Shown here: positions 45,622-56,349 of the stretch, in pieces
Numbering within the stretch: the stretch's first letter is position 1
Layout of the letters: the number at the start of each line of letters is the position of its first letter
Assembly: GCA_003049485.1 (NCBI GenBank)
Contig: PYST01000168.1
Span: forward strand, 1 to 64,000
DNA length: 64,000 bases
Source of the DNA: Ophioceras dolichostomum
Taxonomy: Eukaryota > Ascomycota > Sordariomycetes > Magnaporthales > Ophioceraceae
Direction: 5' to 3'
Notes under the pieces: generated by a model
Told to the model about the DNA's origin: nothing
Databases searched by the model: none
What the model saw: the letters and a program-made list of their open reading frames with translations, nothing else
Position numbers and translations under genes: made by a program

Positions 45622-46355
45622 GATGAAAGTGAGATGGGCGAGTGAGTGGGCAGAGTGGCTCGCTCGCCCCGAGAATGGGCGGACTTCTTTTTAGTAGCTG
45701 GATGTGGTGGAGGCTCTATGGAGAGATATGGCAGGTGATGAGAGAGACGGTTTGCTTTTGTTCTCTGATCCAGGCGAGGATAGCCCTGGCCGTGGCTTTT
45801 GCTTTCTGTGAGAAAAAACCCAGAGGGCTGGCCCGGGGGCGTCTTACGATTTCTATGCTCGGTATTACTTATGATTTTGCTTGTTTACTCCGTACTCAGA
45901 TACCTTAGGAGAGGTTACGATTTTCATGTTTCCCGCTTGCTATCGTGGTTCTAGTATGGTAGCATATTTAACGTCTATCTGTTCTTACTACTAAGGAACA
46001 CTAGGTACTACCTAGGTATCCTAGGGACACCGGACTTACTGACCTACTGGTACATTCGCGTTGCGTTTCTGCAATTCGCCAGGGTTTCAAAAGGCTTTTC
46101 TAGAGCAAGTAATAACAAAACAGTTTACTAGGCATGTATTCCCTCAAACGGTCCTCGGAGATCCAGAGCTCAGGTTGCGGTGCGAAAGAAAAAAAAAAGG
46201 AAAAAAAAAGGCCTAGGGAATGCCAAATAAGCCGCCACGGCAGGGTGGAAGCATTCCGCCATTAGTGCTCAAGACCTATCACTGATCCGTTCCAAGCGCG
46301 CACACGTATCCTAGGAGCACGCCGCCCCACGTCAGAGAGTTGCTCTCATCGCTCA
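45622..46355. other. Intergenic between sulfate permease and HET pseudogene
   Basis: Contains A-rich runs (46180-46210) and a GGTACTACCTAGGTATCC palindromic cluster (46002-46025). No gene seen. Confidence 0.4.
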
Positions 46356-47141
46356 TCAGAAGATCTGAACGCGGTAAGTGCTCCCGTCGATGCCAAGCTC
46401 TCTGTAAGGCTTACTCTTCCCGAAGTAGTCGTAACGAGGAGGGCAAGCTCGCAGATAGAAGTCGTCTGCGTTGTCGTGCCGCGATTCGGGGTCCTCCGTG
46501 AGGGCCGCTTCAGTGGCAGGGGGAGACAGGGGAACAAGGCCGGCGTCGCTGAAGTCCGGAATGTATTGTAACTCAAGGCGTATACCCTTCCTCAAGTCCC
46601 CGAGCTCGGCAGCTGCGAAGAAGACGACACCGCGCTCGAGGCTGCTACAGTGCTTTTCCATGAAAACGATGCGCTCGCTTGTGCTCTCCGGGATGACGCC
46701 GTAGCTGACCAGGTCATTGGCACCCTCGCTTTTCGCCTCTTTTTGTGCAGGACTAGTCCTGTAACGCCAATAATAGGATGGTTGCGTCCTGGAAATTGAA
46801 GGATGGAGTGGTTCCAGAAAAGCTTTTAGAGCATCGCGGTCGTCCGGCCTGAATCTCAGTTCGACGACCACGAGGTTGCCGGAAGGTTCTTGTACAATCC
46901 TGGGAGAGAATGCACACGTGCAGCGAGATAGGCCTCGGCAAACCCTGGCTTCACACACACCTGCGTCGTCGTTGAGCAGACCTTGGGCGAGGCTCAGGAG
47001 GCCTCTCAGCGAACCACCGGTCAAGAGGATCCTGTTAGTCAGCTGGTGGTCACAGTGGGCCCCGAATTGCGCCACGATGGCCCTTTGCATCTTCTCCGCG
47101 TATGTTTCGCGCATACCAGCAATAAAGTTGTCGGAGTTATA

Positions 47142-49020
47142 ACGTAGGGGGCATAGAAATGGGTCAGCCCTAGTAATTGGTCACTGATCAACAACAGTAG
47201 GGGGCAAACATCAATGAATAATCGCCAGCTCAATTAATTAGCTAAAAATTCGGGAATTGCTGCATTTTACTCATCATCAGCGTCCAAAGCCTCTCGTGCA
47301 CGCCGCGTAAGGATACGGGCTCTTGCTGATCGTCTCCGCGCTAGCTCCTCCTCGTAATCAGCCTCTTCCACTAGCTCCTCGTCACCAGGGCTTTCCCCCG
47401 TTGTTCCGGCTCCCTATTCATTTTGGCCGCATTTTCAGCAAGGTCCATAAAGCGCTCGTTGGGGTCCTGCTATATTTTTTTCTTTTTTTTTGGGCCGGAG
47501 GCGTTCGATTTCTGCTTCTAGCTGGACGATCTTCTGCGTGAGAATAGCCTCGCGGCTGTGGCAAGAATCCAGTGCTTTTGCCACTTTTCTGATTTTCAGG
47601 CGGGTACTAGGGGTGTTCTCTGCGGCTCGAAAGAGGTCTAGAACATCGCTTCCACGCTGTGGCGTTGCCATTTCCTGCTGGGGAGGAGGCTCGGGGGTAG
47701 CTGGCCGGGGGTGTTGGATATGGGGGCTGGACAGGGCTTTGGTACGATTGCGTGGGAAAAGCCCTGTCCCCCTCCAGCCAGAACGGGTATTTTGCTCGCT
47801 CAGGCTTTCAAGGCGTGCTTTCATATAACAGTTGAGAAATTTGAGCTTCCCAACTGTTGCCGAGTCCTCCAGAACGGCTAAGTTGTTAAGGTGCTTCCTG
47901 TGAGCACTTTTCAAGGGGGAAAACACGTCCACGTCAAGGGGCTGGGTAACGTGAGAGGTGTGAGGGGGGAGGAAAAGGATAAAAACGTTGTTTAGGAAGC
48001 AGGTAACCATAAATTTGTCGGTGCAATGCGAGCCGTGACCGTCTACTACCAGGAGGCGTGCTTCCACTTCTTTCTCGGGCAAAGTCTGCGGGATAAACAC
48101 CTTTTCCAGCTATTCCTGAGCAATCTCGTTATTCGTCTAGCGTTTTCTGAGTAGGTAATAACCTAGTCGGGGTGCTTAGCGAGAATCTCGCCGGAAAACC
48201 ACTGTTCTTGGATGCTTTTGGCCATGAAAATCACCAGGGAGCTTAGGTTTTTCCCCGTATCGCTCATGCACTCGACCAGAGAGGTCCAGCTCCTCCCTTG
48301 GTTGCTTTTCACGTTGGCAGAAGAGGGCCTGACCTCGGAGGACCTAACCACAAAGCCATCCAGTCCCATCCCTTCCATAAACCCCACCTCGTCTGCGTTA
48401 TACCGGTACTGCGGGAGGACCCAGTCCCAAGTATCGTAGCGGTTGAAAAGTGCACTAATGTCCTTAGGAGATGCCGCGTTGACTCTCTGGTAGTCAAAAC
48501 GCCTCCCGATTTTGGTTTTTAAGGCGGGATTCCTAGCAATAAAGTGCCTCGTCCACTTCTGACCCAAGGGCTGATAATCTCCGTTGAGCTGGCAGATAGC
48601 TATGGCCATTCCATGTACCTGGGAGTGGGTTGGAGCATAGCCAAGGGACTCTTGACGCAAAGTCCAGCCTACCAGATCTTCCTCTTGCACCGCTGATAAT
48701 CTCTGTTGATTTTCATGGGCAGCGCTGGGAGGTGGGATGTCCTTGATGCGGCGACGCAGGGTCTCTCTCGGAACGCCATGTCTTTGCGCAGCTTTCCGAA
48801 TGCTGTGACCGCTCAGCACATCATCCACGGCCTCCAGAACGCTATTCTCAGTATAAGGATTCATAAAATATATTCATCTGACATCAATTGGCTGTAAAAA
48901 CCACGAGTGGCACGAGAAAGGGGCTGCGTTGGGTCATCTGGATGGGCCCAGAAATTGGAGTGGGAGATGAAAATTTTAGTGACTCATTACTAGGGCTGAC
49001 CCACAACTATGCCCCTACGT
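47142..49020 (-). mobile_element. Fot1-like DNA transposon inside the HET gene
   Basis: An 1879-bp element with TA target duplications (47140-47141 and 49021-49022) and imperfect 43-44-bp inverted ends (47142-47185 and 48978-49020) that start ACGTAGGGG and share GGGTCAGCCCTAGTAAT. It begins with ACGT like the two elements at the left of the window, but the rest of its ends differ. A GTAGGGGGCA copy recurs 54 bp inward on the left (47198-47207). The transposase is on the minus strand, broken. Confidence 0.93.
47267..48864 (-). pseudogene. Broken Fot1-like transposase
   Basis: From ATG 48864: an HTH-psq-like N-terminus (SIRKAAQRHGVPRETLRRRI), then a DDE core with YNADEVGF, VVDGHGSH and QPLDVDVF (third Asp). 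The frame stops at a TAG near 48163 in a place where a TGG is expected; further stops and a one-base loss lie between 48163 and 48100. The second half is open (48100-47435), then breaks again at an A-rich run (about 47470). No CCHC knuckle is seen at its C-terminus, unlike the two copies at the left. TGG-to-TAG equals a CpA-to-TpA change on the other strand. Confidence 0.85.
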
Positions 49021-51054
49021 TACTTCTTCGCACACACATGTAAGAACGCGCCGCTGCGGCTGGCTACCAGCCGAAATGCGAGGCGGCGGCGGGGGTGCTC
49101 TATCCTTCTCAGAATAAGGAAGAGGAGGTTGGCGTCCTGCCGACCATTCTTGCTTTCCGGAGTTGTCCGCTCAGCTCCGAACCCGTTAGTGCCGTCGAGC
49201 ACAAAAAGATGGTCGTTTGAGCAACGGAGTTCCGCCTCTAGGGCCTTGAGCGAGTGTGGTCCATGGTCCTCCCCGGCTTGGAGGACAACACTGAGTGTGT
49301 GCGCTTGGGCTCCCTCACTTTGCTCGCAAAGAGTGTTGTCAAGGTGAGAGGGGCCAGCGATGATGAACACTCCCATGTCCAACGTATTTGAGCAGGCGAC
49401 CAGGAACGGTGGGCGGCGAATTTCGAGGAGATGGACGAGGTTGATCGACAGCGCACCCGTCGAGACATCGACTTCGGCCCCACGGTGCCAAGACCACCGT
49501 TGGATCGCGTCTGCGCTGGTGTCCCAGGGGCCTGGCCAGAAGGGATGAATGAAAATCGGCCTCAGGTTCTCTACACAGTAATTGCAATACCATTTCAGAC
49601 CCCACCCGTCACCCTCTGGTGCCTGTCCTGGAGCGTAAGCCCAGTTCACAACCCCAAAGTTCTTGGGGATGGCCCAAGATGGATACGCACTCCTGTTCCG
49701 GATTCCGGGGGCGAATAGAACATTGGGGTCCGTGTGGTGGAGCATGCAGTGGCCGAGGAACCCGACGAAAACGTTTGCCGCGCTCAGCGAATAGTCCGGC
49801 ACCAGCACGCTTCCGTGCGGCTCCAGGCCGAGGATGCCAAAGACCTTGTCCCGCGTGTCCGTGGCGGCACACCCCCAAACAAGCCGCAGCAGCTCGACTG
49901 GCGCGGCTACGGCCGAGTTTTCTCTCGTTAGGTGCTGTACCCAGGGTGCTGGGCTTCCCTTCCACTTCCACCCCCGGGCTGCGAGGTTTCGCTCGGTGTG
50001 GTGGTCTACCACGAACTCAGTATCTCCAATGCGAATCAGGATCTGCCGGGAGAGCCAAAGCTCCTGGACCATCCATATGCGGCTGAAGTACTTCCGGTTG
50101 AGAATCTGCCACAAGCTAAGAGAGTTACTCTGACACGACGCCGCAGACAGGGCGTCGGTGTTGGGCTCAAGATTCTCCATGTGTTCTAGCTTCCTCCTTC
50201 CGGGGTTGGACTGGTTCTCCTTGAGAGGCACGACGACGTCAGATCCCAAAAACAGTACTCCGCGTAGCGCAATGCCGTAGATAGACCCCATCTTAGCGGC
50301 CTGATGAGCTCTTTCCACAACATCGTTCTGGTTGATACACACAGCATCAACCCAGAAGATGCGGACACCCCGCGTGGCCGGTCGCAACAGCCGCAGCATG
50401 TCGGCGCAGTTCTGCGTCTGGAAGAGGACGTCCCAGTGGTCCCCAATGAATATGGGCTGGCAGGGCGAGCTGTCGCCGGTCTCCCCGCCTCACGTGTACG
50501 TCACCATCTCATACTCGGGATAGTCGTCGTCACAGTGTGTCTCTAACTCGGCATAGAGGAGAGCGGAGGAGGAAGATTGACCTTTCGGAGGCGGTGATAG
50601 AATAAGGAGTCGGAATTCGTCGGGCTTGAGCCGGTGGGTGTAGGCTGCGGAGAAGGAAGGGGAAGAAGATATGAGAGAGGAGAAGAGATCTGTATTGGTC
50701 TCGTGTCCTGATGACTCGTCCAGATCTTGGACGACATCAGGACTAGGATCAGGGCTGGAACGGGAACCATCGTTGGAGTTCGCAGCTTCAACAACGACTT
50801 CAACCGCAGCCCTCCTCGCCAGACGTTTGCTTGCGCTTGTTTCTGTTGGAATACGGAACAGTCGGCGGCCAGTAGAGGTTCAGAGACCCGGGTTCTTCGT
50901 TTGGCGGGATCGATGTGCCGGCAGCTGGGATTGATAGTGCATCTTTCAGCAGCCTCTCCAGGTCCGGCGAGCTATCGCAGCGTCTGCAATGCGGCAGGCC
51001 AGCGACAGGCACAACCTCCGGCTCCAAGCACGATGCCTTGTGCCAGCGACTCAT

Positions 51055-51767
51055 GATCTCGTTGAGATTTCTCCAAGGAGCGAAGCTAAATGACTGAAGG
51101 GGCCGAGATTGATGAGTCCAAGCAAAAACCGCGAGTGATGATGGTTAAGGCAAAATGAGGGGTTGGAAGGGTTGATGTGCACGACCACTAGACATCATCA
51201 CATCAGCTGCCGCCAACCAGAGAGCGGTGGTTGTAGGCAACAGCAGGCACCAGCATGCATTGTTGCACCAAACCATGCATGCCCGGCGGTCTTGGCGCAG
51301 TGGGGAAGCACATGACATTCAAGTCGTGAGAAGCACATCGCCAAACTTAGCAAGAGAATTCACGCGAAGACAAAATGGACACATTCATCCGGCATCAAAC
51401 CCGTAATCCGTCTGAACCGACTTTGATCCTACGGCAGTCCCTCAGAGCCGCTGCGCCTCAACTGCAGCGGGGGAAGGAGACTCAGGGGAGCGACACGAGA
51501 ATTCCAAGGCACTACAAAGGACTTGTACGGTATTTGATGCCGGCCGGCCCGAATGCCAGAAACAAACTCCTTATAAGTTGGGCTACCGCCGAAGCTCATA
51601 AGCATCACCATTCGGCATTTCCTCTCTCTACCTCTCTCTCTCTGTCTTCAGGCGCACAGAAAACAAAACCAGGGCAGATTGAGCAAAAGTCCAAATCAAA
51701 TACCCACCGCCAAATCCCTTCCGAGACTTGCACCAGCCGGCTACGTATCTGAACCCGAACTGAAATA
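51055..51767. other. Intergenic, divergent promoter region
   Basis: Separates the HET pseudogene (minus) and the F-box gene (plus). I see no gene; a CT-rich tract at 51618-51645 lies before the plus-strand start. Confidence 0.45.
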
Positions 51768-54700
51768 ATGGGCGGACGCGACGTGTTTTGCGCCATCTGC
51801 GGCGTCAAAGCCGGTCACGTGCTGGTGGGTGACGACGACGGCGTCGACGACGATGAGGACAACTCCGGCCTCGCCCTCAGCAGGGCCGAGGTAGAGTGGA
51901 CGAATGATGTCCGTGTGATCTGCGAGAACGAGGGGTGGATGGGGGAGGACAAGTAAGTTTTGAGTTTTGGTTGGAATACCATGGAGAACAAAGAAAGATA
52001 GGCAGGCTGGCCATTCACATTCACCTTTTTTTTCTTTTCGCTGAACATCATCGCTCACCAATCCTCATATCATCAGAGTGTACATAACCGGCCGAGCGAT
52101 CTACGACGACCTGCAGTGTTTCTACGTCGAGCCCGGCTCCGACCCGTCTTTCCCCCCAGGCACCACCTACCTGTCGACGTACGAGAGCGGCGGGTCCGAG
52201 AACCGCAAGGCGTACCCCTTCCACGCCGCGTGTCTGGAGCTGCTGACCAAGTGCCTCGGCGTCGAGAGCCTGGAGCGGGAGGTCGGCAAGGGAGCAGAGG
52301 GAGGAGGAGACGTGTGGCACAGCAGCAGCAGCGCGAGTGGGAAAAAGCCACCAGCACCTCCTCCGCTGGACCGCATGGTTCTGTACGAGACACTCAAGTC
52401 CCTCGGCGGCGGCGTCTGCCTCGGTGACATCCGGTATCCCCCCGCCGTCCAGGATAAGATGGAGCAGTACTTCTGGGCCGAGGCCGGCGACGAGGCCCTC
52501 GTCTCAAAGCCGACCGACGTCCCGCGCCTGAAGGCCTACTACGACGCGCTGCCGCTGCTGGCGGACCGTGACCATGATGTTGTCACGCCCCGGAACCACG
52601 AACCCCCTTCGGACGTGTCGCCGCCTTCCGCCACGTCGTCGTCAGCAGAAGACCCCTTCGCCCACCTAGCAGTAGAGCTCATCCTAGACGTGCTGAACCG
52701 CCTTCCCATGTCCTCAGTCAACGCCCTGGGCTCTGCCTCCCGCGCCGTCGCGTCCGTGCTGCTGACGAACCACTTCTGGCGCCGGCGAATCATCGCCGAC
52801 ATGCCGTGGCTGTATGACATCCCCTTTCTTCACAACCATCAACAGTTAGATACTGCGACTGGGGCTACGGCTATGAGCGGCGCGGTCGACTGGGAGAGGG
52901 TGTACCGCGATTTGCTGAAGGCCAGCAGCCAAAAGGCGAGCCCCAAGACCGAGGATGAGGAGGAGGAGATGGACGTGGAGATGGGCAAGGAAAGGGGGAA
53001 GGAGAAGGAGAAGGCGAAGGCGAAAGCCAAGGATAGGGACAGCAATAGCAGGATCCTGGGGCTGGTCAGTCGGCGACGCACGTGGGCCGTCTGCGAGCGG
53101 CTGAAAGCCCTGTACATGCGGAACAAAGCTCGAAAGGACAGCTGGGAGAGGGAAGGCGCGATGCCGCCGCAGGCGCTGAGGTGGGCGGCGATGGGGCCTA
53201 TGCCGGCGGTGACGTTCCCGCCCGAGAGGGAGGTCGATGTGGTGAACTTGGCGCTTATAAGGGATGTGGATGAGCATGCGGTGAGGGTCGAGCTGGAGGT
53301 TGGTTGGACGGCGATGGTGGCCGCCGCGGCTGATGAGGAGGATGATGACAGTGGAAACGGGGTGGGAGAAAGGCTGGCTTCCTTGCGCGTAATCCGCTCC
53401 CCTGTTCGCGTTGAGTCAGTCGGCCATGTTGATCTCGGGGGATCTAGATTCAGCATCATCGGGTCGCCGGAACTAGCGAAGCGGGTTGATCGGGTCGTGC
53501 TCCCCGACGACGACTGGATCGCCGGCGCCATCCTATTCACACGGGAGGTCGTAGCAGCAGCAGTAGTGGTCGGCGACGACGACAATAACGGGCCGGACTC
53601 GCGGTGGCGGCAGCAGCAGCGGCGCGACATCATCGGGCTTCGTATCGTGCTCGGACAACAGAAGGACCACCTCGTCGACACAGGCTGCTGCGACCAGATC
53701 GGCGACGACGCCCGGCTGCTCCAGCCCACTGGCTACAAAGGCATCGTCGGCCTGTCCGCCTCGGTGTCGCGGCAGACGGGCCTCCCGCTGGGCCTAGGCC
53801 TGCTCACGCAGCCGATGGGTGACTTCGGCGGATCCGCGTACGAACGCGTGTCGAAGGCGATGGCGCGCTGGGCCGTTGACGAGGCGCCGCGCTTCACGTG
53901 GAAGGCGCCGCTGCCCCCGTTCACCAAGATCATCCAGGGTCCTGTAATAGGGAACGTCTGGACGTTCGGGCTGGACGAGGGCCGGGGAGAGGGCGAGGAC
54001 GAGGACGAGAACGCGGTGCACGAGATGCCCGTGCCGGACCAGTCGACGTGGCGGACGCTGGTGTTCGGCGCGGACGAGGACGAGCTGGCGGATTTGGTGT
54101 GCATCGCTGCGGACGTCAGGCTGGGCGCTTTCGAGGTGCGGTATACGGCAGCCAGCGGCCGTCCGCGGCGGAGGATCGGACCTTGTGGCGACAGAGACGC
54201 GGTGATGAAGGTGCTGGATGTGGATGGGCCGGGTGGCGAGCGCATCTCGAAGGTGTTTCTAGCCGTCGCTGAGGTGCCACTTCGCTTGCGGTTCTGCACT
54301 AACCGCGGCAGGCAGCTCGTGGTGTGCGCCGGCTCGACGGAAAGGGAGGAAGTAAAGAAGGAGCCGGGGGAGATAGAGTTCCCCCTCCAGAACCCAGATG
54401 TGGTTGGGCCGGGTATGACGCGAGGCTTGCGCATGGTCGAACACCATCTCCGTGGCATATTCTGCTGGTGGGAGCCCGTGAGGCAAGGCGTCGGAGGGCT
54501 GGTTCACGGCATCGACGATGGAGATACGCCCCGTCTAGCCGGTGTGGGCGTGCTGGCCCAGCATGTCTCGCTCGTATGGGCTGGTACCAAAGCGCCCTAC
54601 TACGACTTGCCGAAGGAGTTTCGGCCGAGGGATGCACATGGATGCTTCTGGGAGCCGAACAGCCCGTCCGAAGCCGCTTCCGCCTCGGGGACTCGGCCGC

Positions 54701-55410
54701 TACGCCGGTTCGGTTGTATCTGGGGCGGGACTGAGCGCGGGAACGCGGCGGCGTGGCTGGATTGTGGAATATCCATCAACGAGATAGAGGTCGCAGTGCT
54801 AGAGGGAGGTTCCTCCATCGGGTCGGCGCGGCTGTTGGGCCTGGCCGTCCGGTACTCGGCCGAGCAGCAGCACGCCTCGGTCGGCCCTACTCTGCCTCTG
54901 GTGGGCGACGGCGAGCTAGCAGATTTTCCGCCACGCTACACACGGGACTCGTGGTCCGTGGGCGGGAAGAAGCTGGTTGCTGTCCGAACATGGCTTGCAC
55001 CTGACCGCCAACTTTCTGGCGTACAGTTCGTCGCTGAGGGTGGCATTACGAGTCCAAAGTGGGGGCTGTGCGAGGGCCCAGAGGCCGGGGTGGTCTACTT
55101 TGGTGAACGGAGCGATGGGGAGCCGCCAGCGGTTGGGTTGAAGTTCTTCTTCGGCACCCTCTGCCCGGGCCACGTATATTCGGGCGCCGTCATCAAGGGC
55201 GTCCAGGCGATGCGGGAGATACGCGAGCACGAGTTAGAAGCAGCTGACGCGGATGGTAACGTAGATGCCGATGCGGATGATGTCTGGGAGGACGACAACC
55301 GAGACAAGAGCGACGGCAGGCCGGAGCCGTTCGACATGAGGGACTACGAAGGCGAACTGAAGTTCGGCGACTTTTTCGAGACCCTAAAGGCACGGGGGCA
55401 CCTCTGGTGA
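51768..55410 (+). CDS. Large F-box protein (possibly DUF7600 type)
   Basis: Exons 51768-51952 and 52077-55410 (intron 51953-52076, 124 bp: GTAAGT donor, TCAG acceptor) give 1172 residues. The start has a CxxC motif (FCAICGVKAGH). An F-box lies at about residues 265-310 (PFAHLAVELILDVLNRLPMS, then HFWRRRI), the part that binds Skp1 in SCF ubiquitin ligases. Before the F-box is a conserved AYPFHAACLELL segment. After it come acidic/Lys tracts and about 800 residues of unknown fold rich in Gly/Trp and beta-like patches. This layout matches fungal F-box proteins I associate with DUF7600, though I am not certain of that label. Likely a substrate adaptor; target unknown. Confidence 0.78.
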
Positions 55411-56349
55411 TTGTGGCAGTCGTAGCAGAGAGGGGTGGCGTCTCCCTTCACCTGCCGCCCCCCTGTTTCTCTCTCACGTGAGAGCATTGAGTACGACAAT
55501 CCTGTCGCTCGCTTCTCCATCCTGTCTCAAAGATCTCGTCATGACCAAACCCGTGTACCATTCGAGCTCTATCTAGAAATATTTTTGATGGTAGGTAGAG
55601 AATTTCCCCTCGCGGGCTTTTCGGGTTCCCAAAATGTGTCTACCTGTAACCTATACTGAGATCCGTCGGTGTACCGCCGGCCCCTGACCTGGGCGACCCC
55701 ATGTAGACACATAGCCTCCCTGTTGACAGGAGAAAGGCTTCCAGAGAGGGACGATTACCGAATGTCTAGTGTCTCTAGACCGACCAGTAGAGAAGACAAA
55801 GGAAACGCTGGTTCCATGTTTGGAATACCAGCCTGAGAAAAACCAGACAAGGAAACCCAGCGCTGCCAGAAACGCCAAACCAAGGAGCAGTACTTCGCCC
55901 CCATCCACAAATGCTTCCGCTAGTGTCCAAAGTGAAGCATATACGCGATGTTATACAGATAGTGGTGGATACCTACACCTACATGAGAGGTAGGTTAATG
56001 ATGATGATGAACAGGTGGGCAGAAGGAGCATCAGTCAGTCGCACCATGCACAATGACCGAACCGACTCGGTATCACCACCCGCCCTCGCCACAGCCAAGT
56101 AGTATGCATGATAGACGAAGAAAGACACTGAGGGGTTAAGGAGAACACTTGACACAAAAAACAACGCTTGCTTGTTTTACACAAGAGCACAACAGCAGCC
56201 GACATCCGGACAATACCCATCCATCTATCTCTACCTCTAGTATTCCTCCTTTTTTCCACCTTTCCCTTTTTCGGCACACTCGCCCGGAAGGGCAAAGAGA
56301 GCAAGTATGAAAAACAGCAGACTTCGACCATCACCCATCATCCTCTCAT
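55411..56349. other. Intergenic between two convergent genes
   Basis: Holds the 3' ends of the F-box gene (plus) and the auxin-efflux-carrier-family gene (minus). No gene or clear terminator hairpin seen. Confidence 0.45.

Larger units (their letters stand above)
46356..51054 (-). pseudogene. HET-domain gene broken by a transposon, a stop and a frame change
   Basis: Read from ATG 51054 (MSRWHKASC). The N-terminal LPHCRRCDSSPDL...NLYWPP block is in one frame until about 50830-50860, where a shift leads into the HET frame. This carries PEYEMVTYT then an in-frame TGA (50490-50492) where families of this type have Trp in YTWGG, followed by the HET core (RIFWVDAVCINQND...ER) and a long C-terminal half. 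At 49022 the frame runs into a 1879-bp Fot1-like element and a stop forms from the TA duplication plus the element's first base. Beyond it, 47139-46356 continues the same frame to a natural stop. The whole would be roughly 930 codons. HET genes trigger heterokaryon incompatibility cell death on non-self contact. As it stands this copy cannot make a full protein. The frame change could instead be an unrecognised intron. Confidence 0.85.

Noticed and set aside
46356..47114. Separate 252-codon gene
   Set aside because: Frame continuity across the transposon shows that it is the C-terminal part of the HET gene.
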